This document shows, one piece after another, positions 34,843 through 45,976 of a DNA stretch of 64,000 nt (the first letter of the stretch is position 1; every line of letters begins with the position of its first letter). The translations under genes and the position numbers were made by a program. Under the pieces are notes generated by a model, which saw only the letters and a program-made list of their open reading frames with translations, had not been told where the DNA came from and made no database searches. Source of the DNA: Herminiimonas fonticola (GTDB lineage: Bacteria > Pseudomonadota > Gammaproteobacteria > Burkholderiales > Burkholderiaceae_D); the NCBI RefSeq assembly GCF_003293745.1, contig NZ_PTLZ01000001.1:1-64000 (forward strand), read 5' to 3'.

Positions 34843-35358
34843 TCAAAGCGGCCGCGTGTCGTCGCGATTGATCGCCCGGCGCTGCGGCGCGAGTAAGATC
34901 CACGCCACAATAGGCCAGAGTAAAGCAGAAACTATGCTCTCTGCAAAATACAACCAACCCGGAAATCTGCCACCCACAATCAAGCGGACAATCAGCTCCA
35001 CGATCTGCGCCCCCAGCAACAATACGAACACATGCAATGCTTGTGTGCCGGCTGGGAACCACAGTACACGCCTATGAATCATGATGGCGAAGTAAGACAG
35101 CAGCGTGTACGCCAATGCGTTCTCACCGAGCACCGCTGCATCATGCACATCCATCAGCAGCCCCATGAAAAACGCGACGCCGATACCTACCTTGCGCGGC
35201 TGATGCATGCTCCAGAACACCAGAATCAACGCAACAAAATCGGGAATGCCTATCCATTGCCCCCATGGCAGCAGGTTCAACAAAAATGCCGCGATCAAAC
35301 TCACCGCTATAAAAAGCGGACTGGCCGGCAACAGAATGTAATGTGGCTGATGATTCAT
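34843..35358 (-). CDS. mreD: rod-shape protein MreD
   Basis: 171 residues, five or six membrane helices (LLPASPLFIAVSLIAAFLLNLLPWG, IPDFVALILVFW, VGIGVAFFMGLLMDV, and so on). The motif PDFVALILVFWSMHQPRKVGIGVAFFMGLLMDVHDAAVLGENAL is typical of betaproteobacterial MreD. Its start overlaps the mreC stop as ATGA (35355-35358), so the two are translationally coupled. It works with MreC and RodA/PBP2 in the elongasome. Confidence 0.94.
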   Translation of the reverse strand: MNHQPHYILLPASPLFIAVSLIAAFLLNLLPWGQWIGIPDFVALILVFWSMHQPRKVGIGVAFFMGLLMDVHDAAVLGENALAYTLLSYFAIMIHRRVLWFPAGTQALHVFVLLLGAQIVELIVRLIVGGRFPGWLYFAESIVSALLWPIVAWILLAPQRRAINRDDTRPL

Positions 35359-36350
35359 CGTGTGGATGTCGCTGGCTGTGAGGCAGATGCAGGCGCGGGC
35401 GGAGATTCAACAATACCTTTGCCCGACGTACCGTTGGTGCGGCTTGCAGCATGCCGCAAGATGCCGGTCATTTTTGCGTTCTTGTCTTTTGTATCGTCTG
35501 CCGGACGTGGTTCGGCTTTGTTCGCGGTCAATAGAATCAGCAATTGACGATTGCGATCGAGCCCTGCGGAAGGCTGGCACACGATGCGCGCGAATGAATC
35601 TGTCGATTTGTTTTCTACCAGCGACACCGTCGCAACGGCAAGGCCAGGCGGATAAATGCCATCAATACCAGACGTCACCAATACATCGCCTTTTTGAATA
35701 TCCGCATTGGTCGGCATGAAGCGCAGATCGAGTACATTCGATTGACCACGGCCATAGGCCACGCTGCGCAAGCCATTACGCACGACTTGCACCGGAATCG
35801 CCTGATTCTTGTCCGTCAACAAAGTGACTTCGGACGTAAATGGAAAAACGCGTGTGACCTGACCCACCACACCGATGTGATCAATCACCGGCTGGCCCGG
35901 CGCCACACCGTGTTGAAGGCCGCGATCCAGCACGATCTTGCGGGTGAATGCATCACGCGTGTCATACAGAATTTCGCCCATCACCGACTTCACCGGCAAA
36001 CGTTCGCTGGTCCCGAGCAAATGACGCAATTGAGCATTTTCAGCCAGCAGTTGCTGACCTTGCTGCAAAGTCCGCGCGTTGGCGGTTTGCTGCAGTTTGA
36101 GTTTTTCGTTTTCCGATTTGATATCGGAAAGTGAAGTGAAATAATCGCCGATGGAATAAAGAACATCGCGCGGCGCGAGCGCAACGACCTGTAGCGGGTA
36201 CAAGGCGGTGGAAATCACCTGGCGCACTACAGCAAGCGAGCGCATGTGCGAATCGACACCCAATAGCACCAATGCAATCAGGGCGAAGAACACCATCTTT
36301 GCGCGTGCCGAGGCACCTTGTTTGAAGAGTGGTGGCGGGCTGTATTCCAT
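35355..36350 (-). CDS. mreC: rod-shape protein MreC
   Basis: 331 residues. One N-terminal membrane helix (about 19-37) and a coiled coil (about 65-110: SLSDIKSENEKLKLQQTANARTLQQGQQLLAENAQL) lead into the beta-rich MreC domain (about 115-275: GEILYDTRDAFTRKIVLDRG, VIDHIGVVGQVT, VLVTSGIDGIYPPGLAVATV). The last 50 residues are Ala/Pro/Ser-rich and disordered. MreC links MreB to PBP2 in the periplasm. A 34-codon reading frame ends on the base before its ATG; see findings. Confidence 0.95.
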   Translation of the reverse strand: MEYSPPPLFKQGASARAKMVFFALIALVLLGVDSHMRSLAVVRQVISTALYPLQVVALAPRDVLYSIGDYFTSLSDIKSENEKLKLQQTANARTLQQGQQLLAENAQLRHLLGTSERLPVKSVMGEILYDTRDAFTRKIVLDRGLQHGVAPGQPVIDHIGVVGQVTRVFPFTSEVTLLTDKNQAIPVQVVRNGLRSVAYGRGQSNVLDLRFMPTNADIQKGDVLVTSGIDGIYPPGLAVATVSLVENKSTDSFARIVCQPSAGLDRNRQLLILLTANKAEPRPADDTKDKNAKMTGILRHAASRTNGTSGKGIVESPPAPASASQPATSTR

Positions 36351-36501
36351 TTAATACTTGTTGGCGAACCTGCCGAAGACCATCTGTACAGGCTGCGCTG
36401 TCAGGACATTGCGTCCTGCAGCCGCAGCTTGCGTTACAAAAAATTGTGCTTTCATGACAGTGTGCATGTCAGCCCGCCAAAGATAAAACCGTGTGCTCGA
36501 A

Positions 36502-37845
<1,344 letters not shown>

Positions 37846-38148
37846 ATGTCTCTAGCTCTTTCCGATGTCAAACGTCTATCAATGCTCGCGCAAATCGACC
37901 TCACCGAGGCGCAATCCGAACAAACGCTGGATAAGTTAAATGGCATCTTCGCACTGGTTGAACAATTGACTGCCGTGGATACGACAGGCGTAGAACCGCT
38001 GAATCATCCGATCGCCATGTTGCTGCCGGATCTGTCGCTGCGCCTGCGCGAAGACAAAGTCAGCGAGCCGAATCGTCGCGACGATTACCAGCAAGTTGCA
38101 CCAGCCACGCAAGACGGCTTGTATCTGGTGCCGCAAGTCATCGAATAA
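37846..38148 (+). CDS. gatC: Asp-tRNA(Asn)/Glu-tRNA(Gln) amidotransferase subunit C
   Basis: 100 residues, starting MSLALSDVKRLSMLAQIDLTEAQ. The C-terminal half has the family's NHPIAMLLPDLSLRLREDKVSEPNRRDDYQQVAPATQDGLYLVPQVIE, which wraps around GatA. The open frame extends upstream to 37618, but residues before the ATG at 37846 are not family-like and lie in the promoter region. First gene of gatCAB. The enzyme amidates Glu-tRNA(Gln) and/or Asp-tRNA(Asn), so the organism probably lacks one of GlnRS or AsnRS; that is inference. Confidence 0.95.
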   Translation: MSLALSDVKRLSMLAQIDLTEAQSEQTLDKLNGIFALVEQLTAVDTTGVEPLNHPIAMLLPDLSLRLREDKVSEPNRRDDYQQVAPATQDGLYLVPQVIE

Positions 38149-38230
38149 GTTTTAGCGCGGCTTTTGCAGCAAAGGCAGCAACGCGCAATCGGAACAGACC
38201 TTATTCCGCAACCGAATACCGACATTGATC

Positions 38231-39688
38231 ATGCATACCAAAACCATCAAAGAATTATCCGTCCTGCTGCAGACTAAAAAAGTCTCGGCGACCGAATTGT
38301 CGAAACTATTCCTGGATCGTATCAAGGCCAGCGATTTGAATTCATTTCTGCATGTGGATGAAGCACTGACTCTACAACAGGCAGCGGCCGCAGACCAACG
38401 TATTGCCAGCGGCGACACGACTGTACTGACAGGCGTACCGATTGCGCACAAGGATATTTTCGTTACGCGCGGCTGGCGCTCGACCGCCGGCTCGAAGATG
38501 CTGGAAAATTACGTCAGCCCCTTCGACGCAACCGTGGTGGAAAACTTCAATCAAGCCGGCATGGTCACACTGGGCAAACTGAATTGCGATGAATTCGCGA
38601 TGGGTTCATCGAATGAAAATTCCTATTTCGGCGCAGTCAAGAATCCATGGGACAAGATCGCGATTCCAGGCGGTTCGTCCGGCGGCTCAGCTGCAGCAAT
38701 CGCCGCACGCCTGACACCCGCATCTACCGCGACAGACACCGGCGGCTCGATCCGCCAACCGGCAGCCTTGTGTGGCGTGACCGGCATCAAACCAACTTAT
38801 GGCCGCGTGTCGCGCTTCGGCATGATTGCATTTGCATCTTCCCTCGATCAAGGCGGCCCGATTGCAAAAACCGCCGAAGATTGCGGCCTGTTATTGAATG
38901 CAATGGTCGGTTTCGATGAACGCGATTCGACCAGCATAGAACGCGAGAAGGAAGATTTCACCCGCGACTTGAACCTCAGCTTGCAAGGTTTGAAAATCGG
39001 TATCCCGCGCGAATATTTCGGCGCTGGTTTATCTGCCGATGTAGAACAAGCCGTACGTACTGCGCTGAAAGAATATGAAAAGCTGGGCGCCACCTTGGTC
39101 GATATTTCATTGCCGAAAACCGAACTGTCGATTCCAACTTATTACGTGATTGCACCGGCTGAAGCATCGTCCAATCTGAGTCGTTTCGACGGTGTACGTT
39201 ACGGTTTCCGCGCCAAGGACTACACGGACTTATCCGACATGTATTGCAAGACGCGCGCGCAAGGTTTTGGCGATGAAGTCAAACGCCGCATCCTGGTTGG
39301 CGCCTATGTGCTGTCGCATGGTTATTACGACGCTTACTACCTGCAGGCGCAAAAAATACGCCGCTTGATTGCGCAGGATTTCCAGCAAGCATTCACGCAA
39401 TGCGACGTCATCATGGGGCCGGTTGCGCCGACCGTCGCGTGGGATCTGGGCGACAAGGCCGATGATCCAATCGCAAACTATCTGGCTGATATTTTTACGC
39501 TGTCGACCAGCCTCGCAGGCTTGCCCGGCATGTCGATTCCCTGCGGCTTCGGGCAAGGCGAAAAAAATGCGAAGCGTCCGGTTGGCCTGCAAATCATAGG
39601 CAATTATTTTGCCGAAGCAAAATTGCTGAACGTTGCGCATCAATATCAGCAAGCGACCGACTGGCATCTGCGCCAGCCGACCGAGTAA
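38231..39688 (+). CDS. gatA: Asp/Glu-tRNA amidotransferase subunit A
   Basis: 485-residue amidase-signature enzyme that releases ammonia from glutamine for GatB. The Ser-cisSer-Lys triad is present: Lys in [10 protein letters not shown], and both Ser in [50 protein letters not shown] (cis-Ser in GGSSGGS, nucleophile in TDTGGSIR). Start at the ATG at 38231; a TTG two codons earlier is in frame. 82 bases after gatC. Confidence 0.97.
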   Translation: MHTKTIKELSVLLQTKKVSATELSKLFLDRIKASDLNSFLHVDEALTLQQAAAADQRIASGDTTVLTGVPIAHKDIFVTRGWRSTAGSKMLENYVSPFDATVVENFNQAGMVTLGKLNCDEFAMGSSNENSYFGAVKNPWDKIAIPGGSSGGSAAAIAARLTPASTATDTGGSIRQPAALCGVTGIKPTYGRVSRFGMIAFASSLDQGGPIAKTAEDCGLLLNAMVGFDERDSTSIEREKEDFTRDLNLSLQGLKIGIPREYFGAGLSADVEQAVRTALKEYEKLGATLVDISLPKTELSIPTYYVIAPAEASSNLSRFDGVRYGFRAKDYTDLSDMYCKTRAQGFGDEVKRRILVGAYVLSHGYYDAYYLQAQKIRRLIAQDFQQAFTQCDVIMGPVAPTVAWDLGDKADDPIANYLADIFTLSTSLAGLPGMSIPCGFGQGEKNAKRPVGLQIIGNYFAEAKLLNVAHQYQQATDWHLRQPTE

Positions 39689-39736
39689 GCAATCGTCACA
39701 TCAGTCAAACACGCACAACGCGAACAAGGAAATATC

Positions 39737-41197
39737 ATGCAGTGGGAAGTCGTAATCGGTCTGGAAACGCATACGCAGTTGACGACTCAGACAAAAATTT
39801 TCAGCGGCTCACCGACGCAATTCGGCGCAGCGCCAAACACGCAAACCTCGCCGGTTGATCTGGCCTTGCCCGGCTCATTGCCGGTAATGAATCGTGGCGC
39901 GGTCGAACGTGCCATCCAGTTTGGTCTCGCAATAGGTGCAACGATTGCGCCGCACTCGGTGTTTGCACGTAAAAATTATTTCTATCCCGATCTGCCCAAG
40001 GGTTACCAGATCAGCCAGATGGATTTGCCAATCGTGCAAGGCGGCCGCATCTCTTTCGCAATGGAAGTCGACGGCAAAACCGAGATTCGTTCCGTGCAAT
40101 TGACGCGCGCGCATCTGGAAGAAGATGCCGGCAAATCGCTGCATGAGGATTACCACGGCATGACCGGCATCGACTTGAATCGCGCCGGCACACCCCTGCT
40201 GGAAATCGTCACCGAACCGGATATGCGTAGCGCCGCAGAAGCGGTTGCCTACGCCAAGGCGCTGCACACGCTGGTGACCTGGATAGGCATCTGCGACGGC
40301 AATATGCAGGAAGGCTCATTCCGCTGCGACGCCAACGTCTCGGTACGTCCGGTCGGACAAAAAGAATACGGCACACGTTGCGAGATCAAGAATCTGAACT
40401 CCTTCCGCTTCATGGAAGACGCAATCAATTATGAAGTGCGCCGCCAGATCGAATTGATAGAAGACGGCGGCCGCGTTGTACAAGCGACTCGTCTATACGA
40501 TCCGGATAAAAAAGAAACGCGCGAAATGCGCAGCAAGGAAAACGCGCACGATTACCGCTATTTCCCCGATCCGGATTTGCCGCCACTCGTCGTCAGCGCA
40601 GCATGGATAGCACGCGTACAAGCTGCGATGCCGGAACTGCCAGGTGCAATGCGCGAGCGTTTTGTGCGCGATTACAGCTTGTCGGAATATGACGCAGCGA
40701 TATTGACGCAATCAAAAGCGATGGCAAATTACTTTGAAGCCGTCACCGCAATCACAGGCAAGGAACAAGCCAAGCCGGCTGCAAACTGGTTGATGGGCGA
40801 CGTCGCATCGACACTCAATCGCGAAGGCATCGAGATCACCGCGTCCCCAGTCAGCGCAGCGCAACTCGCCTTGCTATTGCAACGCATCGCCGATGGCACC
40901 ATCTCCAACAAACTGGCGAAAGAAGTATTCAGCGCGATGTGGGACGCCAAATCAGACAGCGCAACCTTAGCCGACGAAGTGATCGAATCGAAAGGCTTGA
41001 AGCAAATTTCCGATAGCGGTGCACTGGAGAAAATCGTCGATGACGTATTGGCAGCGAACGCCAAATCGGTGGAAGAATTCCGCGCCGGCAAGGAACAGGC
41101 CATTAATGCTCTGATGGGGCAGGCGATGAAGGCCAGTAAAGGGAAGGCCAATCCTGCGCAGCTCACTGAATTGCTGAAGAAAAAACTGACGGCTTGA
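39737..41197 (+). CDS. gatB: Asp/Glu-tRNA amidotransferase subunit B
   Basis: 486 residues. It activates the tRNA-bound carboxylate with ATP and transfers ammonia from GatA. The N-terminal cradle domain holds the family signature [34 protein letters not shown] and [23 protein letters not shown]; the helical and YqeY-like C-terminal tail domain runs from about residue 300 and ends in a Lys-rich stretch. The ribosome site AAGGAAA precedes the ATG. Last gene of gatCAB, followed by a strong terminator. Confidence 0.97.
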   Translation: MQWEVVIGLETHTQLTTQTKIFSGSPTQFGAAPNTQTSPVDLALPGSLPVMNRGAVERAIQFGLAIGATIAPHSVFARKNYFYPDLPKGYQISQMDLPIVQGGRISFAMEVDGKTEIRSVQLTRAHLEEDAGKSLHEDYHGMTGIDLNRAGTPLLEIVTEPDMRSAAEAVAYAKALHTLVTWIGICDGNMQEGSFRCDANVSVRPVGQKEYGTRCEIKNLNSFRFMEDAINYEVRRQIELIEDGGRVVQATRLYDPDKKETREMRSKENAHDYRYFPDPDLPPLVVSAAWIARVQAAMPELPGAMRERFVRDYSLSEYDAAILTQSKAMANYFEAVTAITGKEQAKPAANWLMGDVASTLNREGIEITASPVSAAQLALLLQRIADGTISNKLAKEVFSAMWDAKSDSATLADEVIESKGLKQISDSGALEKIVDDVLAANAKSVEEFRAGKEQAINALMGQAMKASKGKANPAQLTELLKKKLTA

Positions 41198-41218
41198 TTA
41201 AGTAAGGCAAAAACAAAA

Positions 41219-41249
41219 AGCGCGCTCCGTAAAATGAGCGCGCTTTTTT
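41219..41249 (+). terminator. terminator after gatCAB
   Basis: A perfect 9-bp GC-rich stem AGCGCGCTC (41219-41227) / GAGCGCGCT (41236-41244) with an 8-base loop and six T (41244-41249). An A run before it makes it usable from the other strand as well. Confidence 0.93.
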
Positions 41250-41376
41250 ATGCAACGAAAAAAAGGGGGAACAGAGCAGTTTTTAAAATTTTCCAAGCCA
41301 TTCAAATGGAAACATTTATATACCGCCTAGACAGTTCCCGACCGCTAAAAATCTCCTGCGTACTTTCTAGCCAAGG

Positions 41377-41991
41377 TTATCGAGCAGATGCCGTTATAAT
41401 TTCGCGATAACGTTGCAGCGTCAAATCGTATTTGGCATGGACTTGCGCCAATTCGATTTCGCTATCGCTGATTCTGACCTTCAGATCACGCACGTTTTGG
41501 TCGGCTCGATCCAGTTTGTATTGCAAACCCGCTGGAACCACGCCTTTTTTCTTTTGCGCTTCGACTGCTGCTTGCGCTTCTTTCCAGTCTCTATCTGCGC
41601 TCGACAAGGCTTTCTTTTGCTGGGCGATCTGATCGCTGATGACGCTGGTGTCGCGTTTGCGTGCGGCCGTGATGTCTTCTTCGCTGCGATAGCGTGCAGA
41701 TAGGGCGCGGTCTGATTTTTTCTGTTCATCAGCAGCGACCAGTTCGGCTTTTTTCTTGTCGTCCTGCTGCTGTTTTTCGCGTTTTTGCTCTGCAGTGAGC
41801 GGCGCGGAAATATCTCTTTTTACTGCGCCGTTATTGCCGTATTCGCGGATTGCGCGATCTGCGCACTCCGGAATAGGTCTGTCGGAAGTGAGAGTACGGC
41901 CGGATGCGTCCTTGCACATGTATATGGCTGCGTGCGCACCCGACGCGATGAATATTGAGAGAAAAACCAGTGTCTTGACTGCACCTTTCAT
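41377..41991 (-). CDS. exported DUF4124 coiled-coil protein
   Basis: 204 residues. A signal peptide ends at about SGAHA (22), then a DUF4124 domain at about 23-65 (IYMCKDASGRTLTSDRPIPECADRAIREYG) with two cysteines that can form a disulfide. From about residue 68 the protein is a charged, Lys/Glu/Gln-rich coiled coil (EKQQQDDKKKAELVAADEQKK and QKKALSSADRDWKEAQAAVEAQKKK). Periplasmic; function unknown. It lies 28 bases after the pyrE stop on the same strand as pyrE. Confidence 0.8.
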   Translation of the reverse strand: MKGAVKTLVFLSIFIASGAHAAIYMCKDASGRTLTSDRPIPECADRAIREYGNNGAVKRDISAPLTAEQKREKQQQDDKKKAELVAADEQKKSDRALSARYRSEEDITAARKRDTSVISDQIAQQKKALSSADRDWKEAQAAVEAQKKKGVVPAGLQYKLDRADQNVRDLKVRISDSEIELAQVHAKYDLTLQRYREIITASAR

Positions 41992-42019
41992 TTCACTCCC
42001 CAGAATAAAACAACGGCTG

Positions 42020-42685
42020 TTAGGTCACGCCGTACCTTTTGCGATAAGCAGCGACTGCATCCTTGTACTGCGCCTGTTCGGAATCGGCTCCCGCATTCGA
42101 CAGGTATTCAAACAAATCCGACAAATTACCGATTGATACCACCGGCATGTCGTAGGTCTTACTGACTTCCTGCACCGCCGAATGGGCGGACAAGGCATCG
42201 TCTGCGCCCGAGCGTTCCATCCGGTCCAGCGCAATCAATACTGCACATGGCGTTGCACCTGCCGCACGGATCATGTCTACCGATTCGCGCACCGAGGTAC
42301 CGGCAGAAATCACGTCATCGATAATCACCACACGCCCTTGCAACTTGGCACCGACCATGGTGCCGCCTTCGCCGTGATCCTTGGCTTCCTTGCGATTAAA
42401 CGCAAACGACACATCGCGGCCCTTGTTCGCCAGCGCCACTGCGGTCGCCGAAGCGAGCGTGATGCCTTTGTACGCAGGGCCAAACAGCATGTCGAATTCG
42501 ACACCCGAATCGATCAGGGTCTGCGCATAAAACTCTGCCAGACGCGCCAGCGTGCCACCCTGATTAAACAGTCCGGCATTAAAAAAATAAGGCGAGGTGC
42601 GACCGGCCTTGGTAACGAATTCGCCGAAACGCAATACGCCGGTATCAACCGAAAACTTGATGAATTCTTGCCGTAAATTGTTCAA
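42020..42685 (-). CDS. pyrE: orotate phosphoribosyltransferase
   Basis: Converts orotate and PRPP to orotidine 5'-phosphate in pyrimidine synthesis. About 221 residues from a TTG at 42685, which has GGAG 6 bases before it and yields [24 protein letters not shown]. coli PyrE has 213. Longer versions of the frame are unlikely. PRPP motif: [24 protein letters not shown]. Catalytic-loop Lys lies in [14 protein letters not shown]. Divergent from the exonuclease III gene, 175 bases apart. Confidence 0.93.
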   Translation of the reverse strand: MNNLRQEFIKFSVDTGVLRFGEFVTKAGRTSPYFFNAGLFNQGGTLARLAEFYAQTLIDSGVEFDMLFGPAYKGITLASATAVALANKGRDVSFAFNRKEAKDHGEGGTMVGAKLQGRVVIIDDVISAGTSVRESVDMIRAAGATPCAVLIALDRMERSGADDALSAHSAVQEVSKTYDMPVVSIGNLSDLFEYLSNAGADSEQAQYKDAVAAYRKRYGVT

Positions 42686-42860
42686 AGCAACTCCATAACG
42701 GGTAAAAGTGACGAAAATTGTCGCTATTTGCGCGACCAAGGCCACATTTTAAATCGTTATCGGATGCACATGCCGGTAAATGCAAAGGGCATGCCCGGCG
42801 CCTAAAGACCAAGTGCATTGAATCGGTTATCCTGAGCGCCTCATTTTTTAAACGACTGCC

Positions 42861-43640
42861 ATGTTAAAAATTATCTCCGCCAATTTGAATGGCATACGCT
42901 CAGCCGCAAAAAAAGGCTTCTTTCCGTGGATCGCAAAACACGATGCGGATTTTATCTGCGTGCAGGAACTGAAAGCGCAGGAAGCGGACATGACGCCGGA
43001 GTTTTTGACGCCGGAAGGTTACTTCGGCTATTTCCACTACGCCGAGAAAAAAGGTTATTCCGGCGCCGGCGTATATTGCAAAACCAAACCGGACAATGTG
43101 CAGATCGGCTTTGGCTGCAGCGAATTCGATGCGGAAGGCCGCTATGTGCAATGCGACTTCGGCAATCTGAGTGTAATTTCCGTCTACTGTCCGTCCGGCT
43201 CATCCAGCGAAGAACGTCAACTGGCGAAGTTCCGTTTCATGGACGTATTTCTGCCGCACTTGCTGGCATTGAGGGCACTCGGTCGCGAGTTCGTCATCTG
43301 CGGCGACTGGAATATTGCACACAATGAAATCGATCTGAAAAACTACAAAGGCAACAAGAAAAATTCCGGCTTCCTGCCTGAAGAACGTGCGTGGCTGACG
43401 CGTGTGCTCGATGAGGTGGAACTGGTTGATGCCTATCGCCACCTGCATCCGACGACGACGGAGGAATGCTATACATGGTGGAGCAATCGCGGTCAGGCAT
43501 GGGCCAAGAACGTAGGCTGGCGCATCGATTATCAAATCGCGACGCGCAATCTGGCAGCCACGGCGAAGACTACGTCCATCTACAAGGACGAACGCTTCAG
43601 CGACCATGCGCCACTGACGGTTGATTACGACTGGAAATAA
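42861..43640 (+). CDS. xthA: exodeoxyribonuclease III
   Basis: 259 residues. EEP-fold DNA-repair enzyme with AP endonuclease and 3'-5' exonuclease activity. Catalytic elements: the N-terminal SANLNGIRSA, the metal Glu in CVQELKAQ (E37), the Asp/Asn pair in ICGDWNIAHNEIDL, the Trp/Asp stretch GWRIDYQIAT and the final SDHAPLTVDYDWK. The IHNEIDLKN-type loop is close to the Neisseria ExoIII form. Single gene, divergent from pyrE. Confidence 0.95.
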   Translation: MLKIISANLNGIRSAAKKGFFPWIAKHDADFICVQELKAQEADMTPEFLTPEGYFGYFHYAEKKGYSGAGVYCKTKPDNVQIGFGCSEFDAEGRYVQCDFGNLSVISVYCPSGSSSEERQLAKFRFMDVFLPHLLALRALGREFVICGDWNIAHNEIDLKNYKGNKKNSGFLPEERAWLTRVLDEVELVDAYRHLHPTTTEECYTWWSNRGQAWAKNVGWRIDYQIATRNLAATAKTTSIYKDERFSDHAPLTVDYDWK

Positions 43641-43692
43641 ATCAGGCGGCTGACCGAGCGGGAGTCCTGCTTGGTCAGTTCCCTTCAAGACC

Positions 43693-43726
43693 TTTTCACG
43701 AAGCTGTCACAAAGCGTTTTTATACT
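43693..43726 (+). promoter_or_regulatory. PHO box and -10 of phoX
   Basis: TTTTCAC (43693-43699) and CTGTCAC (43704-43710) are direct half sites 11 bases apart, matching the PhoB consensus of two 7-mers (CTGTCAY) with a 4-base spacer. The second half site is perfect. A -10 TATACT (43721-43726) begins 11 bases after the box, the geometry of PhoB-activated promoters where the box replaces the -35. The next gene is phoX, a phosphate-starvation phosphatase. The site is seen directly; control by PhoB is inferred. Confidence 0.75.
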
Positions 43727-43812
43727 CCCTACAACGCGGGGATCGCACGACAAATTCCATTTCAGGCTTGCGGCCACACGCGCCTCGCAACTCACCTTAC
43801 CCTGGAAAAAAC

Positions 43813-45786
43813 ATGTCCGATCAAACTTCGCTTTTTCGTCGCCAAACCCTGAAATTTCTTGCCAGCGCGCCGCTACTGCCACTGGGCGCCTCATCTGCCT
43901 TGCTTGCTGCTTGCGGCGTCATCACCACCAAATCGCAATCGGCAGAATACGTTTCCACCAGCTTCACATCGATGGCAGCACCTACGCTGGCAAATGCCGC
44001 TGCGATGGCGACCACGGCAGTCGGCGCAACGCTCAATGTTCATTACGGTGACAACTCCACGCAACGATACAAACTCGCGTATCAACCATTCTTCATTACC
44101 GGCGAACAAGTACCGGATGGCAAAGGTGGCACTATCCTGAGTGGCGGCTACTTCGACATTCACAACAAACCCATTATCGATAAATCGGTCGCCGGCAAAG
44201 AACGTCAATTCTTTTCGGATGCACCCGATGGCACGTCACTATTGTCGCTGCCAAATCCAAGCGTGACCGGCATCAAGGGCAAAGCCGTGTTCGCCGTCGT
44301 CCAGTTTGAATACCTGACTCGCGATCAGCTGGGTGCAGCAAGCGACAAGAACAATGCCTACGGCACTTTGCCATCCCCAATTGCCGTGCTGACGCTGGAT
44401 CAGAATCAACAGACTGGCAAACTCAGCCTGGTTAAATATCACAACGTCGATACGTCGAGTGCTCACGGCTTGTGGATTACCTGCGGTGCCAGCCTGTCGC
44501 CGTGGAACACACATCTGTCCAGCGAAGAATACGAACCGGATGCGCAGTTCATCGCTGAAAACACTCTCTTCAAAAAATACAGCAAGAATCTGTTCGGCGA
44601 TGAAAACAAAGCCAATCCCTATCACTACGGCCATCTGCCGGAAGTAACGGTTAATCCGGATGGTAGCGGCACGATCAAGAAGCACTATTGTCTGGGTCGC
44701 ATCTCGCACGAGTTGATACAAGTGATGCCGGACAATCGCACCGTGTTGATGGGCGACGATTACACCAATGGCGGCTTCTTCATGTTTGTCGCGGATAGAG
44801 AAAAAGATTTGTCGGCAGGTACCTTGTATGTCGCCAAAGTCGGCGCAGGTTTTTCCGTCGATCCATACGCATTGGGTGCAACGCTAAGCTGGATCAAACT
44901 GGGACATGCCACCAGCACTGAAATCGAGAAACTGGCCGACACCTTGAAGCCGTCCGACATCATGAGCAGCGTGAAGACCGATCCGCTCGATGCCAGCTAT
45001 ACCAAGATTTTTGCCGATGGCGTTGCCAACTGGGTCAAACTGAAACCGGGCATGGAAAAAGCCGCAGCCTTTCTCGAAACACATCGCTACGCCAACCTGG
45101 TCGGTGCCAGCATGGGTTTCACCAAGATGGAAGGCACGACCGTCAACATCAAGGATAAGATCGCATACTCCGCGCTGCAGAATATCCAGAACTCGATGGT
45201 CAAAAACGATCCCGCATGGCGCGCATCGACCGGCATCACGATCAACAAGGCCATCGTGGCTGGCGGCGTATTCGCACACAATCTGGATGGCGATCAAAAA
45301 GATACGAGCGGCATAACGATCAAGAGCGAATGGGTACCGATCAAAACCAAGGCCTTGCTGGTAGGCGAAGACACGCCGGCGGATGCATTGGGCAACCTCG
45401 CCAATCCGGAAAAAATTGCGAATCCCGACAACCTGAAATTCTCGGAAAAAATGCGCACGCTATTCATAGGCGAAGACAGTAGTACGCACGTGAATAATTT
45501 TTTATGGGCGTACAACGTCGACACGAAAAAACTGTCGCGCATCATGTCCATGCCAGCCGGCGCAGAAGCAACCGGCTTGCATGCTGTCGACGAAATCAAT
45601 GGCTGGACTTACATCATGAGCAACTTCCAGCATGCGGGCGACTGGAGTGGAAAATTGCACAGCAAGGTGAAAGATCAACTCGATCCATTGATCAAGGCCA
45701 ACTACAACGATAGATTCGGCGCAGCAGTTGGTTACCTGACCGCCGAACCGACGCAGATGACTTTAACTAAAAAACAATCAATCTAG
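43813..45786 (+). CDS. phoX: PhoX-type alkaline phosphatase (DUF839)
   Basis: 657 residues. A twin-arginine signal SLFRRQTLKFL is followed by a hydrophobic stretch ending SALLAACG; the LAAC could also be a lipobox, so it may be a Tat-exported lipoprotein or a free periplasmic enzyme. The PhoX body shows SAHGLWITCGASLSPWNTHLSSEE, RISHELIQVMPDNRTVLMGDDYTNGG and the GEDSSTHVNNFLWAYN block, with Ca/Fe-ligand acidic residues. PhoX cleaves phosphate monoesters (some also diesters) and is folded before export. The start is the ATG at 43813, not upstream codons of the open frame. A PHO box lies about 100 bases upstream. Confidence 0.9.
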   Translation: MSDQTSLFRRQTLKFLASAPLLPLGASSALLAACGVITTKSQSAEYVSTSFTSMAAPTLANAAAMATTAVGATLNVHYGDNSTQRYKLAYQPFFITGEQVPDGKGGTILSGGYFDIHNKPIIDKSVAGKERQFFSDAPDGTSLLSLPNPSVTGIKGKAVFAVVQFEYLTRDQLGAASDKNNAYGTLPSPIAVLTLDQNQQTGKLSLVKYHNVDTSSAHGLWITCGASLSPWNTHLSSEEYEPDAQFIAENTLFKKYSKNLFGDENKANPYHYGHLPEVTVNPDGSGTIKKHYCLGRISHELIQVMPDNRTVLMGDDYTNGGFFMFVADREKDLSAGTLYVAKVGAGFSVDPYALGATLSWIKLGHATSTEIEKLADTLKPSDIMSSVKTDPLDASYTKIFADGVANWVKLKPGMEKAAAFLETHRYANLVGASMGFTKMEGTTVNIKDKIAYSALQNIQNSMVKNDPAWRASTGITINKAIVAGGVFAHNLDGDQKDTSGITIKSEWVPIKTKALLVGEDTPADALGNLANPEKIANPDNLKFSEKMRTLFIGEDSSTHVNNFLWAYNVDTKKLSRIMSMPAGAEATGLHAVDEINGWTYIMSNFQHAGDWSGKLHSKVKDQLDPLIKANYNDRFGAAVGYLTAEPTQMTLTKKQSI

Positions 45787-45820
45787 ATTACTCAAATTTT
45801 TGCAAAGCATTTGGGTAGCC

Positions 45821-45870
45821 CAGCCAATACAACAAAGCGGAGCCTGAGCTCCGCTTTGTTGTATTGGCTG
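45821..45870. repeat. 23-bp perfect inverted repeat with 4-base loop
   Basis: Positions 45821-45843 and 45848-45870 are exact reverse complements (23 of 23), enclosing CTGA. The arms begin CAGCCAATAC and end GCGGAGC. The structure starts 35 bases after the phoX stop. It is far longer and more perfect than ordinary terminators here and lacks a T tract after the stem, though T runs occur within the 3' arm. It probably ends or protects the phoX message. Confidence 0.85.
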
Positions 45871-45976
45871 CCGCATGTTTCATTTTTACTTGCGGCCTAA
45901 AGTCTACCGGGCGCAGGGACTGCTAAGCCTCTACAATTCAGCCTTCAGCCAGTTCGCCGCATAAGCACCTAATTCC

